The notes below the pieces were generated by a model. The model was not told the origin of the DNA, searched no databases, and saw only the letters and a program-made list of their open reading frames with translations. Positions 1-8,897 of a stretch of 64,000 nt of DNA are shown here, in pieces. This DNA comes from JBQSUQ01 sp052384575 (lineage in GTDB: Bacteria; Pseudomonadota; Gammaproteobacteria; Enterobacterales; Pasteurellaceae), in NCBI GenBank assembly GCA_052384575.1, contig JBQSUQ010000007.1, one strand, 5' to 3'. Each line of letters begins with the position of its first letter. Position 1 is the stretch's first letter. The translations under genes were made by a program, and so were the position numbers.

Positions 1-941
1 TGCCCGATGCATTAAAACGCTTTTTAGCATTTATACAACCTAAAGCTTGCATTGTGATTGAAACAGAGATTTGGCCTAATTTAATTCGCCAATTGAATTT
101 GCGTAATGCGCCATTTATTATTGCTAACGCGCGATTATCTGCACGTTCTGCGCGCCGTTATGGTTGGGTTAAACAATATTTAACTAATGTTTTAAATGAA
201 ATTCGTTTAATTGCACCACAGGATGATATTAGTGGTCAGCGCTATTTAGATCTCGGCTACAAAGGACAGCTTACCTTAACTGGTAATATAAAATATGATT
301 TAGTCATTACTGATGAATTACGTCAAAAAATTACGGAATTTAAGCAAGAATGGATAGGTTCACGTCCCGTATGGATCGCAGCAAGTACGCATGAAGGTGA
401 AGAAAAAATTATATTAGAAACACACCGCACTTTGCTAAACAAATATCCTGATTTATTATTGATTTTAGCGCCACGCCACCCAGAACGATTTAATCAAGTT
501 GCAGGCTTTATTGAGAAAGAAAAATTAACTTATTGTCGACGTAGTCAAAATTTGAAGGATTGCGCGCAAAGCCAAGTTTTACTGGGAGACAGTATGGGTG
601 AACTCATGTTGATGTATGGTGTCTCAGATATTGCGTTTGTGGGGGGTAGTTTAGTTAAACATGGTGGGCACAATCCTTTAGAACCATTAGCTTTCAAGTT
701 ACCAGTGATCAGTGGTCAGCATACTTTCAACTTTCCTGAAGTTTTCCATAAATTGCTGATGGTTAATGCTGTATTGGAAGTCAATTCTGACTCGAATTCA
801 CTTGCAGATGCAGTGGAATGCTTTTTATCTTCACCAAGTTTGTGCGAACGCTTTGGTCAGGCAGGCTATGAAGTGTTAATTGAAAACAGAGGCGCATTGC
901 AGCGTTTATTAGTGCTATTAACACCTTATTTAGAGAAATAA
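1..941 (+). CDS. waaA: 3-deoxy-D-manno-octulosonic acid (Kdo) transferase, 5' end missing
   Basis: This enzyme transfers Kdo from CMP-Kdo to lipid A at the inner face of the cytoplasmic membrane, the first step of LPS core assembly. The reading frame is already open at the window edge (frame of base 3), so the gene begins upstream; a GTG at 54 is internal. About 313 residues are visible, against roughly 425 for the E. coli protein. Recognisable family blocks are ETEIWPN, ANARLSARS, TGNIKYD and the C-terminal GGSLVKHGGHNPLEP, typical of the GT-B sugar-nucleotide half. It ends one base before coaD, the same waaA-coaD pairing as in E. coli, so the two are probably co-transcribed. Whether it adds one or two Kdo residues cannot be read from sequence. 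Confidence 0.95.
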   Translation, partial: PDALKRFLAFIQPKACIVIETEIWPNLIRQLNLRNAPFIIANARLSARSARRYGWVKQYLTNVLNEIRLIAPQDDISGQRYLDLGYKGQLTLTGNIKYDLVITDELRQKITEFKQEWIGSRPVWIAASTHEGEEKIILETHRTLLNKYPDLLLILAPRHPERFNQVAGFIEKEKLTYCRRSQNLKDCAQSQVLLGDSMGELMLMYGVSDIAFVGGSLVKHGGHNPLEPLAFKLPVISGQHTFNFPEVFHKLLMVNAVLEVNSDSNSLADAVECFLSSPSLCERFGQAGYEVLIENRGALQRLLVLLTPYLEK

Positions 942-942
942 T

Positions 943-1422
943 ATGGCAACAGTAATTTATCCTGGTACTTTCGATCCTATAACCAATGGGCATTTAGATA
1001 TTATTGAGCGAAGTGCGGTGCTTTTTTCCAAAGTTATTGTCGCAGTGGCGGCAAATCCAAGTAAGAAACCCTTATTTGATTTGGCGCAGCGGATTGAGTT
1101 GGTACAAAAATCGGTGCAGCATTTACCTAATGTTCAAGTGCTTGGCTTTTCCAATTTATTGGCGAATGTGGTACAAGAACATAATGCGACAGTGATTATT
1201 CGTGGTATGCGAACCACCATGGATTTCGAGTATGAGTTACAATTAGCGCATTTAAACCGCGTGCTGACCAAAGGTGTTGAAAGTTTATTTTTACCAACGA
1301 CGGAGCAGTGGTCTTACGTGTCTTCTACCATCGTGCGTGAAATTTATTTGCATGGTGGAGATGTGAATAATTTCGTGCCTCCGCCTGTGTTGGAAGCCTT
1401 TAAAAATAGAATAAAAAAATAA
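943..1422 (+). CDS. coaD: Phosphopantetheine adenylyltransferase
   Basis: CoaD joins 4'-phosphopantetheine and ATP to give dephospho-CoA, the fourth step of coenzyme A synthesis, in the cytoplasm. The 159 residues equal the E. coli length. The nucleotidyltransferase signature GTFDPITNGH lies at residues 8-17 and the SSTIVRE block, matching the family ISSTxVRE motif, is near residue 128. The ATG follows the waaA stop with a single base between, implying translational coupling. An uptake signal (1011-1019) sits inside the coding sequence. Confidence 0.97.
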   Translation: MATVIYPGTFDPITNGHLDIIERSAVLFSKVIVAVAANPSKKPLFDLAQRIELVQKSVQHLPNVQVLGFSNLLANVVQEHNATVIIRGMRTTMDFEYELQLAHLNRVLTKGVESLFLPTTEQWSYVSSTIVREIYLHGGDVNNFVPPPVLEAFKNRIKK

Positions 1423-1489
1423 TTCTATAAAAGTGAAATTTATGCCAAAATAGGTATGAAAAATTATTAATAAAAAAATCATAACATTT

Positions 1490-4114
1490 ATGAAAACAAC
1501 TGCAGAAATTAGACAATCCTTTTTAGACTTTTTCCACAGTAAAGGTCATCAAATTGTGGAAAGTAGTTCCTTAGTTCCTGAAAACGATCCTACCTTACTT
1601 TTTACCAATGCTGGTATGAACCAATTTAAAGATGTTTTTTTAGGTTTAGAAAAACGTTCATACACTAGAGCGACAACTGCACAGCGTTGTGTTCGTGCTG
1701 GTGGTAAACATAATGACTTAGAAAATGTAGGTTACACCGCTCGTCACCACACATTCTTTGAAATGATGGGTAACTTTAGTTTTGGTGATTATTTTAAACA
1801 TGATGCGATTCAATTCGGTTGGGAATATTTAACATCGCCACAATGGCTGGGATTACCAAAAGAAAAATTATATGTCACTGTTTATGCAACAGATGACGAA
1901 GCCTATAACATTTGGCATAACGAAGTAGGCGTGCCTGCAGAGCATATTATTCGTATTGGCGATAACAAAGGTGCACCTTATGCTTCAGATAATTTCTGGG
2001 CTATGGGTGATACTGGCCCTTGTGGTCCTTGTACTGAAATTTTCTATGACCATGGTGAACAACATTGGGGCGGTCTGCCGGGTACACCTGAAGAAGATGG
2101 CGATCGTTATATCGAAGTTTGGAATATCGTGTTCATGCAATTTAACCGTTTGGCTGATGGGACTTTGGAAAAATTACCAAAACCATCAGTGGATACTGGC
2201 ATGGGCTTAGAGCGTATGACTGCTGTTATGCAGCACGTTAATTCCAACTATGAAATTGATATCTTCCAAAAATTAATTGCGAAGACCGCAGAAATTCTCG
2301 GCGTAAAAGATTTAGATAATAAATCATTACGCGTGATTGCCGACCATATTCGTTCTTGTGCCTATTTAATTGCAGATGGAGTGATTCCATCAAATGAAGG
2401 TCGTGGTTATGTATTACGTCGCATTATTCGTCGTGCGGTACGTCATGGTCACTTATTAGGTGCTAAAGAAACCTTTTTCTATAAGCTTGTGCCAACCTTA
2501 ATTGAGGTTATGGCGGAAGCGGGTAAACAAGTTAAAGAAAAACAAGCCAACGTTGAAAAATTATTGCGTTTAGAAGAAGAACAATTTGCACGTACGTTAG
2601 AACGTGGTTTAACCCTGTTAGATGAAGCGCTAGCCAATGTGAAGAACGGTGAGCTGTCTGGGCAAGTAGCATTTAAATTGTACGATACCTATGGGTTTCC
2701 ATTGGATTTAACCGCAGATGTTTGTCGCGAACGTAATATCCGTATTGATGAAGATGGTTTCCAAAAAGAAATGGAAGCACAACGTTTACGCGCTCAATCT
2801 GCCAGCCAATTTGGTATGGATTACAATAATGTCATTCGAGTTGATGGCGAAACACAATTCGAAGGTTATACTGCATCAGAAACTCAAGCAAAAGTCGCCG
2901 CACTTTTCCAAGGTGGCGAAGCAGTTGAATCTATTTCTGCGGGACAAAGTGCTGTTATCATTTTAGATAACACGCCATTTTATGCAGAAATGGGAGGTCA
3001 AATTGGCGATAGCGGCGAAATTATCGCATCTGGTATGCAATTTGATGTGAAAGATACACAAAAATATGGTCAAGTTGTTGGACATATTGGTGAATTAGCG
3101 CAAGGCAACTTAGCGGTTGGACAAACAGTGACGGCGACAGTGAATGTGGTAAGACGCCAGAACATAAAACTAAATCACAGTGCTACCCATTTATTGCACG
3201 CGGCATTACGCCAAGTGTTAGGCGATCATGTAGCACAAAAAGGTTCATTGGTTACAGATTCAGGATTGCGTTTTGACTTTGTGCAACCTGAGGCTGTTAC
3301 AAAAGAGCAATTGGCGGAAGTTGAACGTATTGTTAATCATCATATTCGTGCAAATCATCCTGTGATCACCGAAGAAATGAGCATTGATGAGGCGAAAGCA
3401 AAAGGTGCAATGGCATTGTTTGGTGAGAAATATGGTGATGTGGTGCGCGTTGTGTCTATGAGTCCTTTCTCTATTGAACTCTGTGGTGGCTTACACGTGA
3501 CACAAACAGGGGAAATTGGGCTATTTAAGCTAGTATCTGAAGGGGCTGTTGCTGCTGGCATTCGTCGTGTGGAAGCGGTGACAGGTGAGCAAGCATTGGC
3601 ATGGTTACATGAACAACAATCTATTTTGCAGCAAGCCGCTGACTTATTGAAATCTGATGTGGTTTCACTGCCTGAGAAAATTCATCAGCTACAAGATAAA
3701 GCGAAAAAAGCAGAAAAAGAGTTGCAACAATTGAAAGAAAAAGCCGCAATGCAGGCGGGTGCAAATTTAGCGCAAAGTGCGGTGAAAATAAATGGTGTTT
3801 CAACTATTGTACAGCAACTTGATGGTTTGGATGCGAAAGCATTACGTGTAATGGTGGATGATCTGAAAAATCAATTAGGATCCGCAGTTGTGGTCTTTGC
3901 TTCTGTTGTAGAAGATAAAGTGAATTTAATTGTTGGGGTGACTTCTGATCTTACCAATAAAGTGAAAGCTGGAGAATTGGTTAATTTGATGGCTCAGCAT
4001 GTGGGTGGTAAAGGCGGTGGTCGTCCTGATATGGCAATGGCTGGTGGCTCACAACCTGAGAATGTTGCATCTGCATTAAGTGTTGCACAGGAATGGTTAA
4101 CAGGGAATCTGTAA
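1490..4114 (+). CDS. alaS: Alanyl-tRNA synthetase
   Basis: AlaS charges tRNA-Ala and clears Ser and Gly mischarges. The 874 residues match the family (E. coli 875). The N-terminal class II core begins near residue 1 (FLDFFHSKGH). The editing domain carries HxxxH at His563/His567 and the partner Cys665/His669 (CGGLH), which bind zinc. The C-terminal oligomerisation and tRNA-binding part ends with a glycine-rich GGKGGGRPDMAMAGG segment. The start aligns with the E. coli N-terminus, although no clear Shine-Dalgarno sequence precedes it. It lies upstream of csrA in the same orientation, as in E. coli. Confidence 0.98.
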   Translation: MKTTAEIRQSFLDFFHSKGHQIVESSSLVPENDPTLLFTNAGMNQFKDVFLGLEKRSYTRATTAQRCVRAGGKHNDLENVGYTARHHTFFEMMGNFSFGDYFKHDAIQFGWEYLTSPQWLGLPKEKLYVTVYATDDEAYNIWHNEVGVPAEHIIRIGDNKGAPYASDNFWAMGDTGPCGPCTEIFYDHGEQHWGGLPGTPEEDGDRYIEVWNIVFMQFNRLADGTLEKLPKPSVDTGMGLERMTAVMQHVNSNYEIDIFQKLIAKTAEILGVKDLDNKSLRVIADHIRSCAYLIADGVIPSNEGRGYVLRRIIRRAVRHGHLLGAKETFFYKLVPTLIEVMAEAGKQVKEKQANVEKLLRLEEEQFARTLERGLTLLDEALANVKNGELSGQVAFKLYDTYGFPLDLTADVCRERNIRIDEDGFQKEMEAQRLRAQSASQFGMDYNNVIRVDGETQFEGYTASETQAKVAALFQGGEAVESISAGQSAVIILDNTPFYAEMGGQIGDSGEIIASGMQFDVKDTQKYGQVVGHIGELAQGNLAVGQTVTATVNVVRRQNIKLNHSATHLLHAALRQVLGDHVAQKGSLVTDSGLRFDFVQPEAVTKEQLAEVERIVNHHIRANHPVITEEMSIDEAKAKGAMALFGEKYGDVVRVVSMSPFSIELCGGLHVTQTGEIGLFKLVSEGAVAAGIRRVEAVTGEQALAWLHEQQSILQQAADLLKSDVVSLPEKIHQLQDKAKKAEKELQQLKEKAAMQAGANLAQSAVKINGVSTIVQQLDGLDAKALRVMVDDLKNQLGSAVVVFASVVEDKVNLIVGVTSDLTNKVKAGELVNLMAQHVGGKGGGRPDMAMAGGSQPENVASALSVAQEWLTGNL

Positions 4115-4222
4115 TTTTAACGAAAAGCTACCATATTAAAGGAGACGTAAGGGATATGGTAGTGAGTGTTATCAAATAAGGATGTTACAAACACTTATTA
4201 AAATCATATAAGGAGGGTTTGT
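4115..4222 (+). promoter_or_regulatory. csrA leader with GGA-loop hairpins, candidate CsrA autoregulatory site
   Basis: Seen: a perfect 9-bp inverted repeat (4128-4136 with 4154-4162) whose 17-base loop shows AGGAGA. It is followed by a 6-bp repeat (4165-4170 with 4190-4195) whose loop shows AAGGATGT at 4178-4185. A third GGA lies in the Shine-Dalgarno AAGGAGGG at 4210-4217. Known: CsrA dimers bind GGA in hairpin loops (selected consensus RUACARGGAUGU), and E. coli CsrA represses its own translation through several such leader sites. Inferred: this leader mediates autorepression. A promoter inside the leader was not identified. Confidence 0.6.
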
Positions 4223-4411
4223 ATGCTGATTTTGACACGCAAAATTGGTGAGAGCTTGCTCATTGGCGATGATATTGAAGTTACTGTATTAAATGTACGT
4301 GGCAATCAAGTAAAAATTGGTGTGAGAGCGCCAAAAGATATTTCCGTTCATCGGAAAGAAATTTATCAACGAATCAAATCTCAACATGCCGAGCAGCCTG
4401 AGATTGAATAA
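4223..4411 (+). CDS. csrA: Carbon storage regulator CsrA (RNA-binding translational regulator)
   Basis: CsrA is a small dimeric RNA-binding protein that blocks or stabilises mRNAs by binding GGA motifs near ribosome binding sites. The 62 residues read straight through with the family landmarks: MLILTRK at the start (Leu4 and Arg6 of the first RNA-binding strand), the GNQVKIGV core and Arg44 in SVHRKE, the second key RNA contact. A strong AAGGAGGG precedes the ATG. The gene follows alaS and lies 10 bases upstream of a phosphohexomutase gene, so the pair may share an mRNA. The leader carries GGA hairpins consistent with autorepression. Confidence 0.98.
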   Translation: MLILTRKIGESLLIGDDIEVTVLNVRGNQVKIGVRAPKDISVHRKEIYQRIKSQHAEQPEIE

Positions 4412-4421
4412 GGAGATCCCT

Positions 4422-5786
4422 ATGTCTAAATTAACTTGTTTTAAAGCCTATGATATTCGTGGTCGTTTAGGTGACGAATTAAATGTTGATATTGCATATC
4501 GCATTGGTCGTGCTTTTGGTCAATACTTAAAACCAAAAACAATTGTTGTAGGCGGCGATGTCCGCTTAACAAGTAAAGAGCTAAAAAGTGCGGTAACAAA
4601 TGGTTTGTTAGATTCAGGCGTAAATGTGATCGATTTAGGCGAAGTGGGAACAGAGGAAGTTTATTTCGCAACGTCTTTCTTGAATACAGATGGTGGTATT
4701 GAAGTTACCGCAAGCCATAACCCAATGGACTACAATGGTATGAAATTAGTTCGCGAGGGATCTCGTCCAATTAGTTCTGAAACAGGTCTTGCTGATATTC
4801 AACGCTTAGCGGAAGAAAATAATTTCCCAGCCGTTACGCAACGCGGTACTTACAAACAACAATCTGTGATTGGCGAATATGTTGAACGTTTACTTTCCTA
4901 TGTTAATTTGGACAACATTAAACCATTAAAATTAGTGATCAATTCGGGTAATGGTGCGGCAGGTCATGTTATTGATGCGATCGAAGCACAATTTAAAGCT
5001 CGTCGTGTGCCTGTGGAATTTATTAAAGTCCATAACAATCCAGATGGTACTTTCCCTCATGGTATCCCTAATCCAATTTTGCATGAGAACCGTCAAGACA
5101 CCATTGATGCGGTGTTAGCGCATAAAGCAGATATGGGTATTGCGTTTGATGGTGACTTTGACCGCTGTTTCTTCTTTGATGAGAAAGGCGGATTTATTGA
5201 AGGCTATTATGTAGTTGGTTTATTGGGACAAGCATTTAGCCAAAAACAACAAGGTGCGAAAATTATTTACGATCCACGCTTAATTTGGAATACGATTAAA
5301 TTAGTGGAAGGAAATGGCGGTGTACCTGTTATGTCTAAATCCGGTCACTCTTTCATTAAAGAAAAAATGCGTGAAGTGGATGCAGTATATGGTGGTGAAA
5401 TGTCAGCACACCATTATTTCCGCGATTTCTACTATTGTGATAGTGGTATGATTCCATGGTTATTAGTGATGGAATTAGTGTGCACTTCCGGTAAAACATT
5501 AGGCGAATTAGTGAATGAAAGTATTGATACTTACCCATCACCAGGTGAAATCAATAGTAAATTAACGGATGCAAAAGCCTCTATTGCTCGTGTACGTGCA
5601 GCTTATGAGAAAGATGCAGTAGATGTGAATGAAATTGATGGTATCAGTATTGAATATCCAAATTGGCGCTTTAATTTACGTAGCTCTAATACAGAACCAG
5701 TCGTTCGTTTGAATCTTGAAACACGCGGTGATAAAGCGCTGATGAAAGAAAAAACCGATGAAATTTTAGCGTTATTACGCCAATAA
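4422..5786 (+). CDS. manB: Phosphomannomutase/phosphoglucomutase family protein
   Basis: Members interconvert hexose 1- and 6-phosphates (mannose or glucose), feeding sugar-nucleotide synthesis for surface glycans. The ATG at 4422 is chosen because it follows AAGGAG at good spacing and gives MSKLTCFKAYDIRG, the family start; in-frame codons upstream overlap csrA. The 454 residues are close to E. coli ManB/CpsG (456). The phosphoserine loop TASHNP places the catalytic serine at 98. The Mg2+ loop DGDFDR is at 243-248, the sugar-binding GGEMSAHH lies near 326, and the phosphate-binding RSSNTEP is near the C-terminus. Substrate preference cannot be decided from sequence. The gene next door is galU, which uses glucose 1-phosphate. 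Confidence 0.9.
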   Translation: MSKLTCFKAYDIRGRLGDELNVDIAYRIGRAFGQYLKPKTIVVGGDVRLTSKELKSAVTNGLLDSGVNVIDLGEVGTEEVYFATSFLNTDGGIEVTASHNPMDYNGMKLVREGSRPISSETGLADIQRLAEENNFPAVTQRGTYKQQSVIGEYVERLLSYVNLDNIKPLKLVINSGNGAAGHVIDAIEAQFKARRVPVEFIKVHNNPDGTFPHGIPNPILHENRQDTIDAVLAHKADMGIAFDGDFDRCFFFDEKGGFIEGYYVVGLLGQAFSQKQQGAKIIYDPRLIWNTIKLVEGNGGVPVMSKSGHSFIKEKMREVDAVYGGEMSAHHYFRDFYYCDSGMIPWLLVMELVCTSGKTLGELVNESIDTYPSPGEINSKLTDAKASIARVRAAYEKDAVDVNEIDGISIEYPNWRFNLRSSNTEPVVRLNLETRGDKALMKEKTDEILALLRQ

Positions 5787-5802
5787 AATAAGTATAAAAC
5801 AC

Positions 5803-5833
5803 ACCGCACTTTATACAAAGTGCGGTCTTTTTT
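5803..5833 (+). terminator. Rho-independent terminator made of two opposed uptake signals
   Basis: A 10-bp perfect stem (5803-5812 with 5817-5826) with loop ATAC is formed by ACCGCACTTT and AAAGTGCGGT, then a T tract at 5828-5833. It lies between manB and galU, so it may end the csrA-manB transcript. Confidence 0.85.
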
Positions 5834-5845
5834 AAGGAAAAAGAA

Positions 5846-6733
5846 ATGAAAGTTGTTATTCCTGTTGCGGGTTTAGGAACACGTATGTTGCCTGCAACCA
5901 AAGCGATTCCAAAAGAAATGCTAACTTTGGTTGATAAACCTTTAATTCAATATGTGGTAAATGAATGTATTAATGCAGGGGTGAAAGAAATTGTCCTTGT
6001 TACTCATTCATCAAAAAATGCGATCGAAAACCATTTTGATACTTCTTTTGAGCTGGAAACCATGCTAGAAAAGCGCGTTAAGCGTCAGCTTTTAGAAGAA
6101 GTACGTTCTATTTGCCCGAAAGATGTGACTATTATGCACGTTAGACAAGGTAATGCGAAAGGTTTAGGACATGCTGTATTATGCGCCTTGCCTGTGGTTG
6201 GTCGTGAGCCATTTGCTGTTGTTTTACCTGACGTGTTACTTGCTGATTTTACCGCAAACCAAAAAACAGAGAACTTAGCGGCGATGATTCAGCGTTTTAA
6301 ACAAACTCAGGCAAGTCAGATTATGGTTGCAGCGGTCGATCCTAAAGATGTGAGTAGCTACGGGATTGCTGATTGTGATGGCGTAGATTTTAAAAATGGT
6401 GAGAGTGCTAAAATTGTTCGTATGGTAGAAAAACCAAGTGTAGAAGAAGCACCATCAAATCTTGCTGTTGTAGGGCGTTATGTATTCTCTGCAGCAATTT
6501 GGGATTTATTAGAGAAAACACCTGTTGGTGTTGGCGATGAGATCCAGCTAACAGATGCCATTGATATGCTTATTAATCAAGAAACAGTCGAAGCTTTCCA
6601 AATGACAGGCGAATCTTTTGACTGTGGAGATAAATTAGGCTATATGCAAGCCTTTGTTGAATATGGTTTGCAACATAATGTGTTAGGTAAAGAGTTTAAA
6701 GAATACTTGAAAAAGTTAGTCAAAACATTATAG
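5846..6733 (+). CDS. galU: UTP--glucose-1-phosphate uridylyltransferase
   Basis: GalU makes UDP-glucose from UTP and glucose 1-phosphate in the cytoplasm. UDP-glucose is a precursor for LPS core sugars and for UDP-galactose. The 295 residues (E. coli 302) start with the nucleotidyltransferase loop GLGTRMLPATKAIPKEM at residues 10-26. Other family blocks are VLPDVLL, VEKPSVEEAPSN and FDCGDKLGY. AAGGAAAAAG precedes the ATG. It stands downstream of an uptake-signal terminator and faces rpsT, with a shared hairpin between. Confidence 0.97.
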   Translation: MKVVIPVAGLGTRMLPATKAIPKEMLTLVDKPLIQYVVNECINAGVKEIVLVTHSSKNAIENHFDTSFELETMLEKRVKRQLLEEVRSICPKDVTIMHVRQGNAKGLGHAVLCALPVVGREPFAVVLPDVLLADFTANQKTENLAAMIQRFKQTQASQIMVAAVDPKDVSSYGIADCDGVDFKNGESAKIVRMVEKPSVEEAPSNLAVVGRYVFSAAIWDLLEKTPVGVGDEIQLTDAIDMLINQETVEAFQMTGESFDCGDKLGYMQAFVEYGLQHNVLGKEFKEYLKKLVKTL

Positions 6734-6752
6734 TGATTGCTTAGCAATAAAA

Positions 6753-6786
6753 AAACCGCAATTCATTTGAACTGCGGTTTCTTTTT
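6753..6786. terminator. Bidirectional terminator between galU and rpsT
   Basis: An 8-bp stem AAACCGCA/TGCGGTTT (6753-6760 with 6773-6780) is followed by a T-rich tract on the plus strand. On the minus strand it is followed by seven T (complement of the A run at 6749-6755). It can end both converging genes. Confidence 0.8.
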
Positions 6787-6807
6787 ATGCAATTTTAAAT
6801 CAAATAA

Positions 6808-7071
6808 TTATGCTAATTGTTTGATACGAGCACTTAATTTTGATTTGTGGTTTGCAGCTTTGTTTGCGTGGATTAAGCCTTTAGATGCCATACGATCCAC
6901 AACTTTTTGCATTTCAACGAATGCTGTTTCTGCTACTGCTTTATCACCTGCTGCGATTGCTGCGTAAACTTTTTTGATGAATGTACGCATCATTGAGCGT
7001 TGGCTTGCGTTATGTTGACGGCGTTTTTCAGATTGAATCGCACGTTTTTTTGCTGACTTGATATTAGCCAA
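6808..7071 (-). CDS. rpsT: 30S ribosomal protein S20, UUG start
   Basis: S20 is a primary 16S rRNA-binding protein of the 30S subunit. I place the start at a TTG (7071-7069), giving 87 residues beginning ANIKSAKKRA after Met, the same length as E. coli S20. An AGGAG lies seven bases upstream. A TTG two codons earlier opens the frame too but sits only one base from the AGGAG. E. coli rpsT is also known to use UUG, which is tied to weak, S20-regulated translation, so conservation of this rare start is meaningful. The protein is Lys/Arg-rich throughout. The gene stands alone and converges on galU. Confidence 0.95.
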   Translation of the reverse strand: MANIKSAKKRAIQSEKRRQHNASQRSMMRTFIKKVYAAIAAGDKAVAETAFVEMQKVVDRMASKGLIHANKAANHKSKLSARIKQLA

Positions 7072-7250
7072 GGTCAAACTCCTAAAAATCTGTGTTAATT
7101 AAACGAATTACCGATTATCGGCTCTACAAAATTTGTTGGTTTCGGTGAGACACAACCGAATGTTTCCACCGTTTTGGGTTTCGCTATAAGCCGTTAAGCG
7201 ATCAAAATAACGATGTGGGCGAGATTTTATCAGTTTTTTTCATTAGAATA
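7072..7250 (-). promoter_or_regulatory. rpsT leader and probable promoter
   Basis: On the minus strand a TAAAAT hexamer (complement of 7224-7229) is followed by a G+C-rich discriminator (CTCGCCC), the pattern of stringently controlled ribosomal promoters. The -35 is weak. The roughly 145-base leader holds a small hairpin CCGAT-A-ATCGG close to the gene. A direct role in S20 autoregulation is inference. Confidence 0.4.
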
Positions 7251-7310
7251 TAGCTAAAATGTGAAATTTCTATAAAATTAAGCTAATTTTTTATACAGCG
7301 GACTTTTATT

Positions 7311-8882
7311 TTGAGTAAACGACTTTTAAAATCAGGCATTATTGTTAGTACAATGACCTTATTATCACGTATTTTAGGTTTGGTGCGTGATGTAGTGATA
7401 GCTAATATTATTGGGGCAGGAGCTGCCGCAGATGTATTTTTATTTGCCAACCGTATTCCCAATTTTTTGCGCCGATTATTTGCTGAAGGGGCATTTTCAC
7501 AGGCGTTTGTTCCCGTTCTAGCTGAATATCAAAAATCAGGTGATTTAAGCAAAACGCAGCAATTTATTGCTAAAGTATCTGGCACATTGGGTGGTTTAGT
7601 AACTATAGTGACTTTGTTCGCTATGTTCTTTTCCCCTGTTGTTGCGGCGATTTTTGGTACTGGCTGGTTTATGGATTGGTTAAATGATGGACCCAACGCA
7701 GCCAAATTTGAACAAGCCTCTTTGCTACTCAAAATTACTTTCCCTTATTTGTGGTTTATCACCTTTGTTGCTCTATCTGGCGCTATTCTAAATACTTTAG
7801 GGAAATTTGGCGTCATGTCTTTCTCACCAGTATTGCTAAATATTGCGATGATTTCCACCGCACTTTTTTTAGCACCTCAATTAGAAAGCCCTGATTTAGC
7901 GTTAGCCATAGGTATTTTTATTGGTGGTTTACTGCAATTTTTATTCCAAATCCCTTTCTTAAAAAAAGCGGGTTTATTAGTCAAACCCAAATGGGCATGG
8001 AATGATCCGGGAGTGAAAAAAATCAGAACACTGATGATTCCCGCTTTATTTGGCGTATCCGTTAGCCAAATTAATTTATTGCTTGATACTTTTATTGCCA
8101 GTTTCTTAATGACAGGTTCAATTAGCTGGCTATATTATTCCGATCGTCTATTAGAATTTCCTCTCGGCTTATTCGGTATCGCTATTTCTACTGTAATTCT
8201 ACCAACTTTGGCCAGACAGCATGTTAATCAAAGCGACAATCCACAAAGTGTCGTTGATTTTCGTCATACAATGGATTGGGGCGTGCGAATGATTTTATTG
8301 CTAGGCGTACCAGCAATGATCGGTATTGCGGTGCTTGCACAACCTATGTTACTCACCTTATTTATGCGTGGTGAGTTTACACTAACTGATGTAAAATCGG
8401 CTTCCTTATCATTGTGGGCGTTTAATACGGGTTTACTCAGTTTTATGCTGATTAAGATTTTGGCGAATGGTTACTATGCGCGCCAAGATACTAAAACGCC
8501 GGTAAAAATTGGTATTATCGCTATGATAAGCAATATGGGTTTTAACATTCTTGCTTATTGGTTCAGCTATGTTGGTTTGGCTATGGCATCAGTGATGTCG
8601 GCGACCCTAAATGCTTATTTGCTTTATCGCGGCTTGGTTAAAGATGATATCTATCATTTTAGCCGTCAAAGTGCGGTGTTTTTTGCGAAAGTTTTGCTAG
8701 CTGCGATTGTGATGGGAAGCTTAGTCTATTATTTCAGTCCAAACCTTGAACAATGGAATGCAATGGGTTTTATTAAACGTGTACATTGGTTAGTGTGGTT
8801 AATCAGCCTCGCTGCAATCAGCTATTTTTCAATGTTGGCGTTTACTGGAATTCGTAAGCGTCATTTGATAGTAGTTAATTGA
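7311..8882 (+). CDS. murJ: Lipid II flippase MurJ (MviN)
   Basis: MurJ moves lipid II across the cytoplasmic membrane for peptidoglycan synthesis. The 523 residues (E. coli 511) are almost all hydrophobic helices, consistent with the 14-segment MOP-type fold. Family landmarks are SRILGLVRD near residue 20, the FFAEGAFSQAFVP-like block FAEGAFSQAFVP near 60 and YYARQDTKTP near 395. A TTG at 7311 is taken as start because it aligns with the E. coli N-terminus; the Shine-Dalgarno is weak (AGCGGA), and an ATG at 7353 would cut conserved sequence. Two uptake signals lie inside (7857, 8669). The downstream gene is unrelated. Confidence 0.95.
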   Translation: MSKRLLKSGIIVSTMTLLSRILGLVRDVVIANIIGAGAAADVFLFANRIPNFLRRLFAEGAFSQAFVPVLAEYQKSGDLSKTQQFIAKVSGTLGGLVTIVTLFAMFFSPVVAAIFGTGWFMDWLNDGPNAAKFEQASLLLKITFPYLWFITFVALSGAILNTLGKFGVMSFSPVLLNIAMISTALFLAPQLESPDLALAIGIFIGGLLQFLFQIPFLKKAGLLVKPKWAWNDPGVKKIRTLMIPALFGVSVSQINLLLDTFIASFLMTGSISWLYYSDRLLEFPLGLFGIAISTVILPTLARQHVNQSDNPQSVVDFRHTMDWGVRMILLLGVPAMIGIAVLAQPMLLTLFMRGEFTLTDVKSASLSLWAFNTGLLSFMLIKILANGYYARQDTKTPVKIGIIAMISNMGFNILAYWFSYVGLAMASVMSATLNAYLLYRGLVKDDIYHFSRQSAVFFAKVLLAAIVMGSLVYYFSPNLEQWNAMGFIKRVHWLVWLISLAAISYFSMLAFTGIRKRHLIVVN

Positions 8883-8897
8883 TCGGAGAATAATTTT

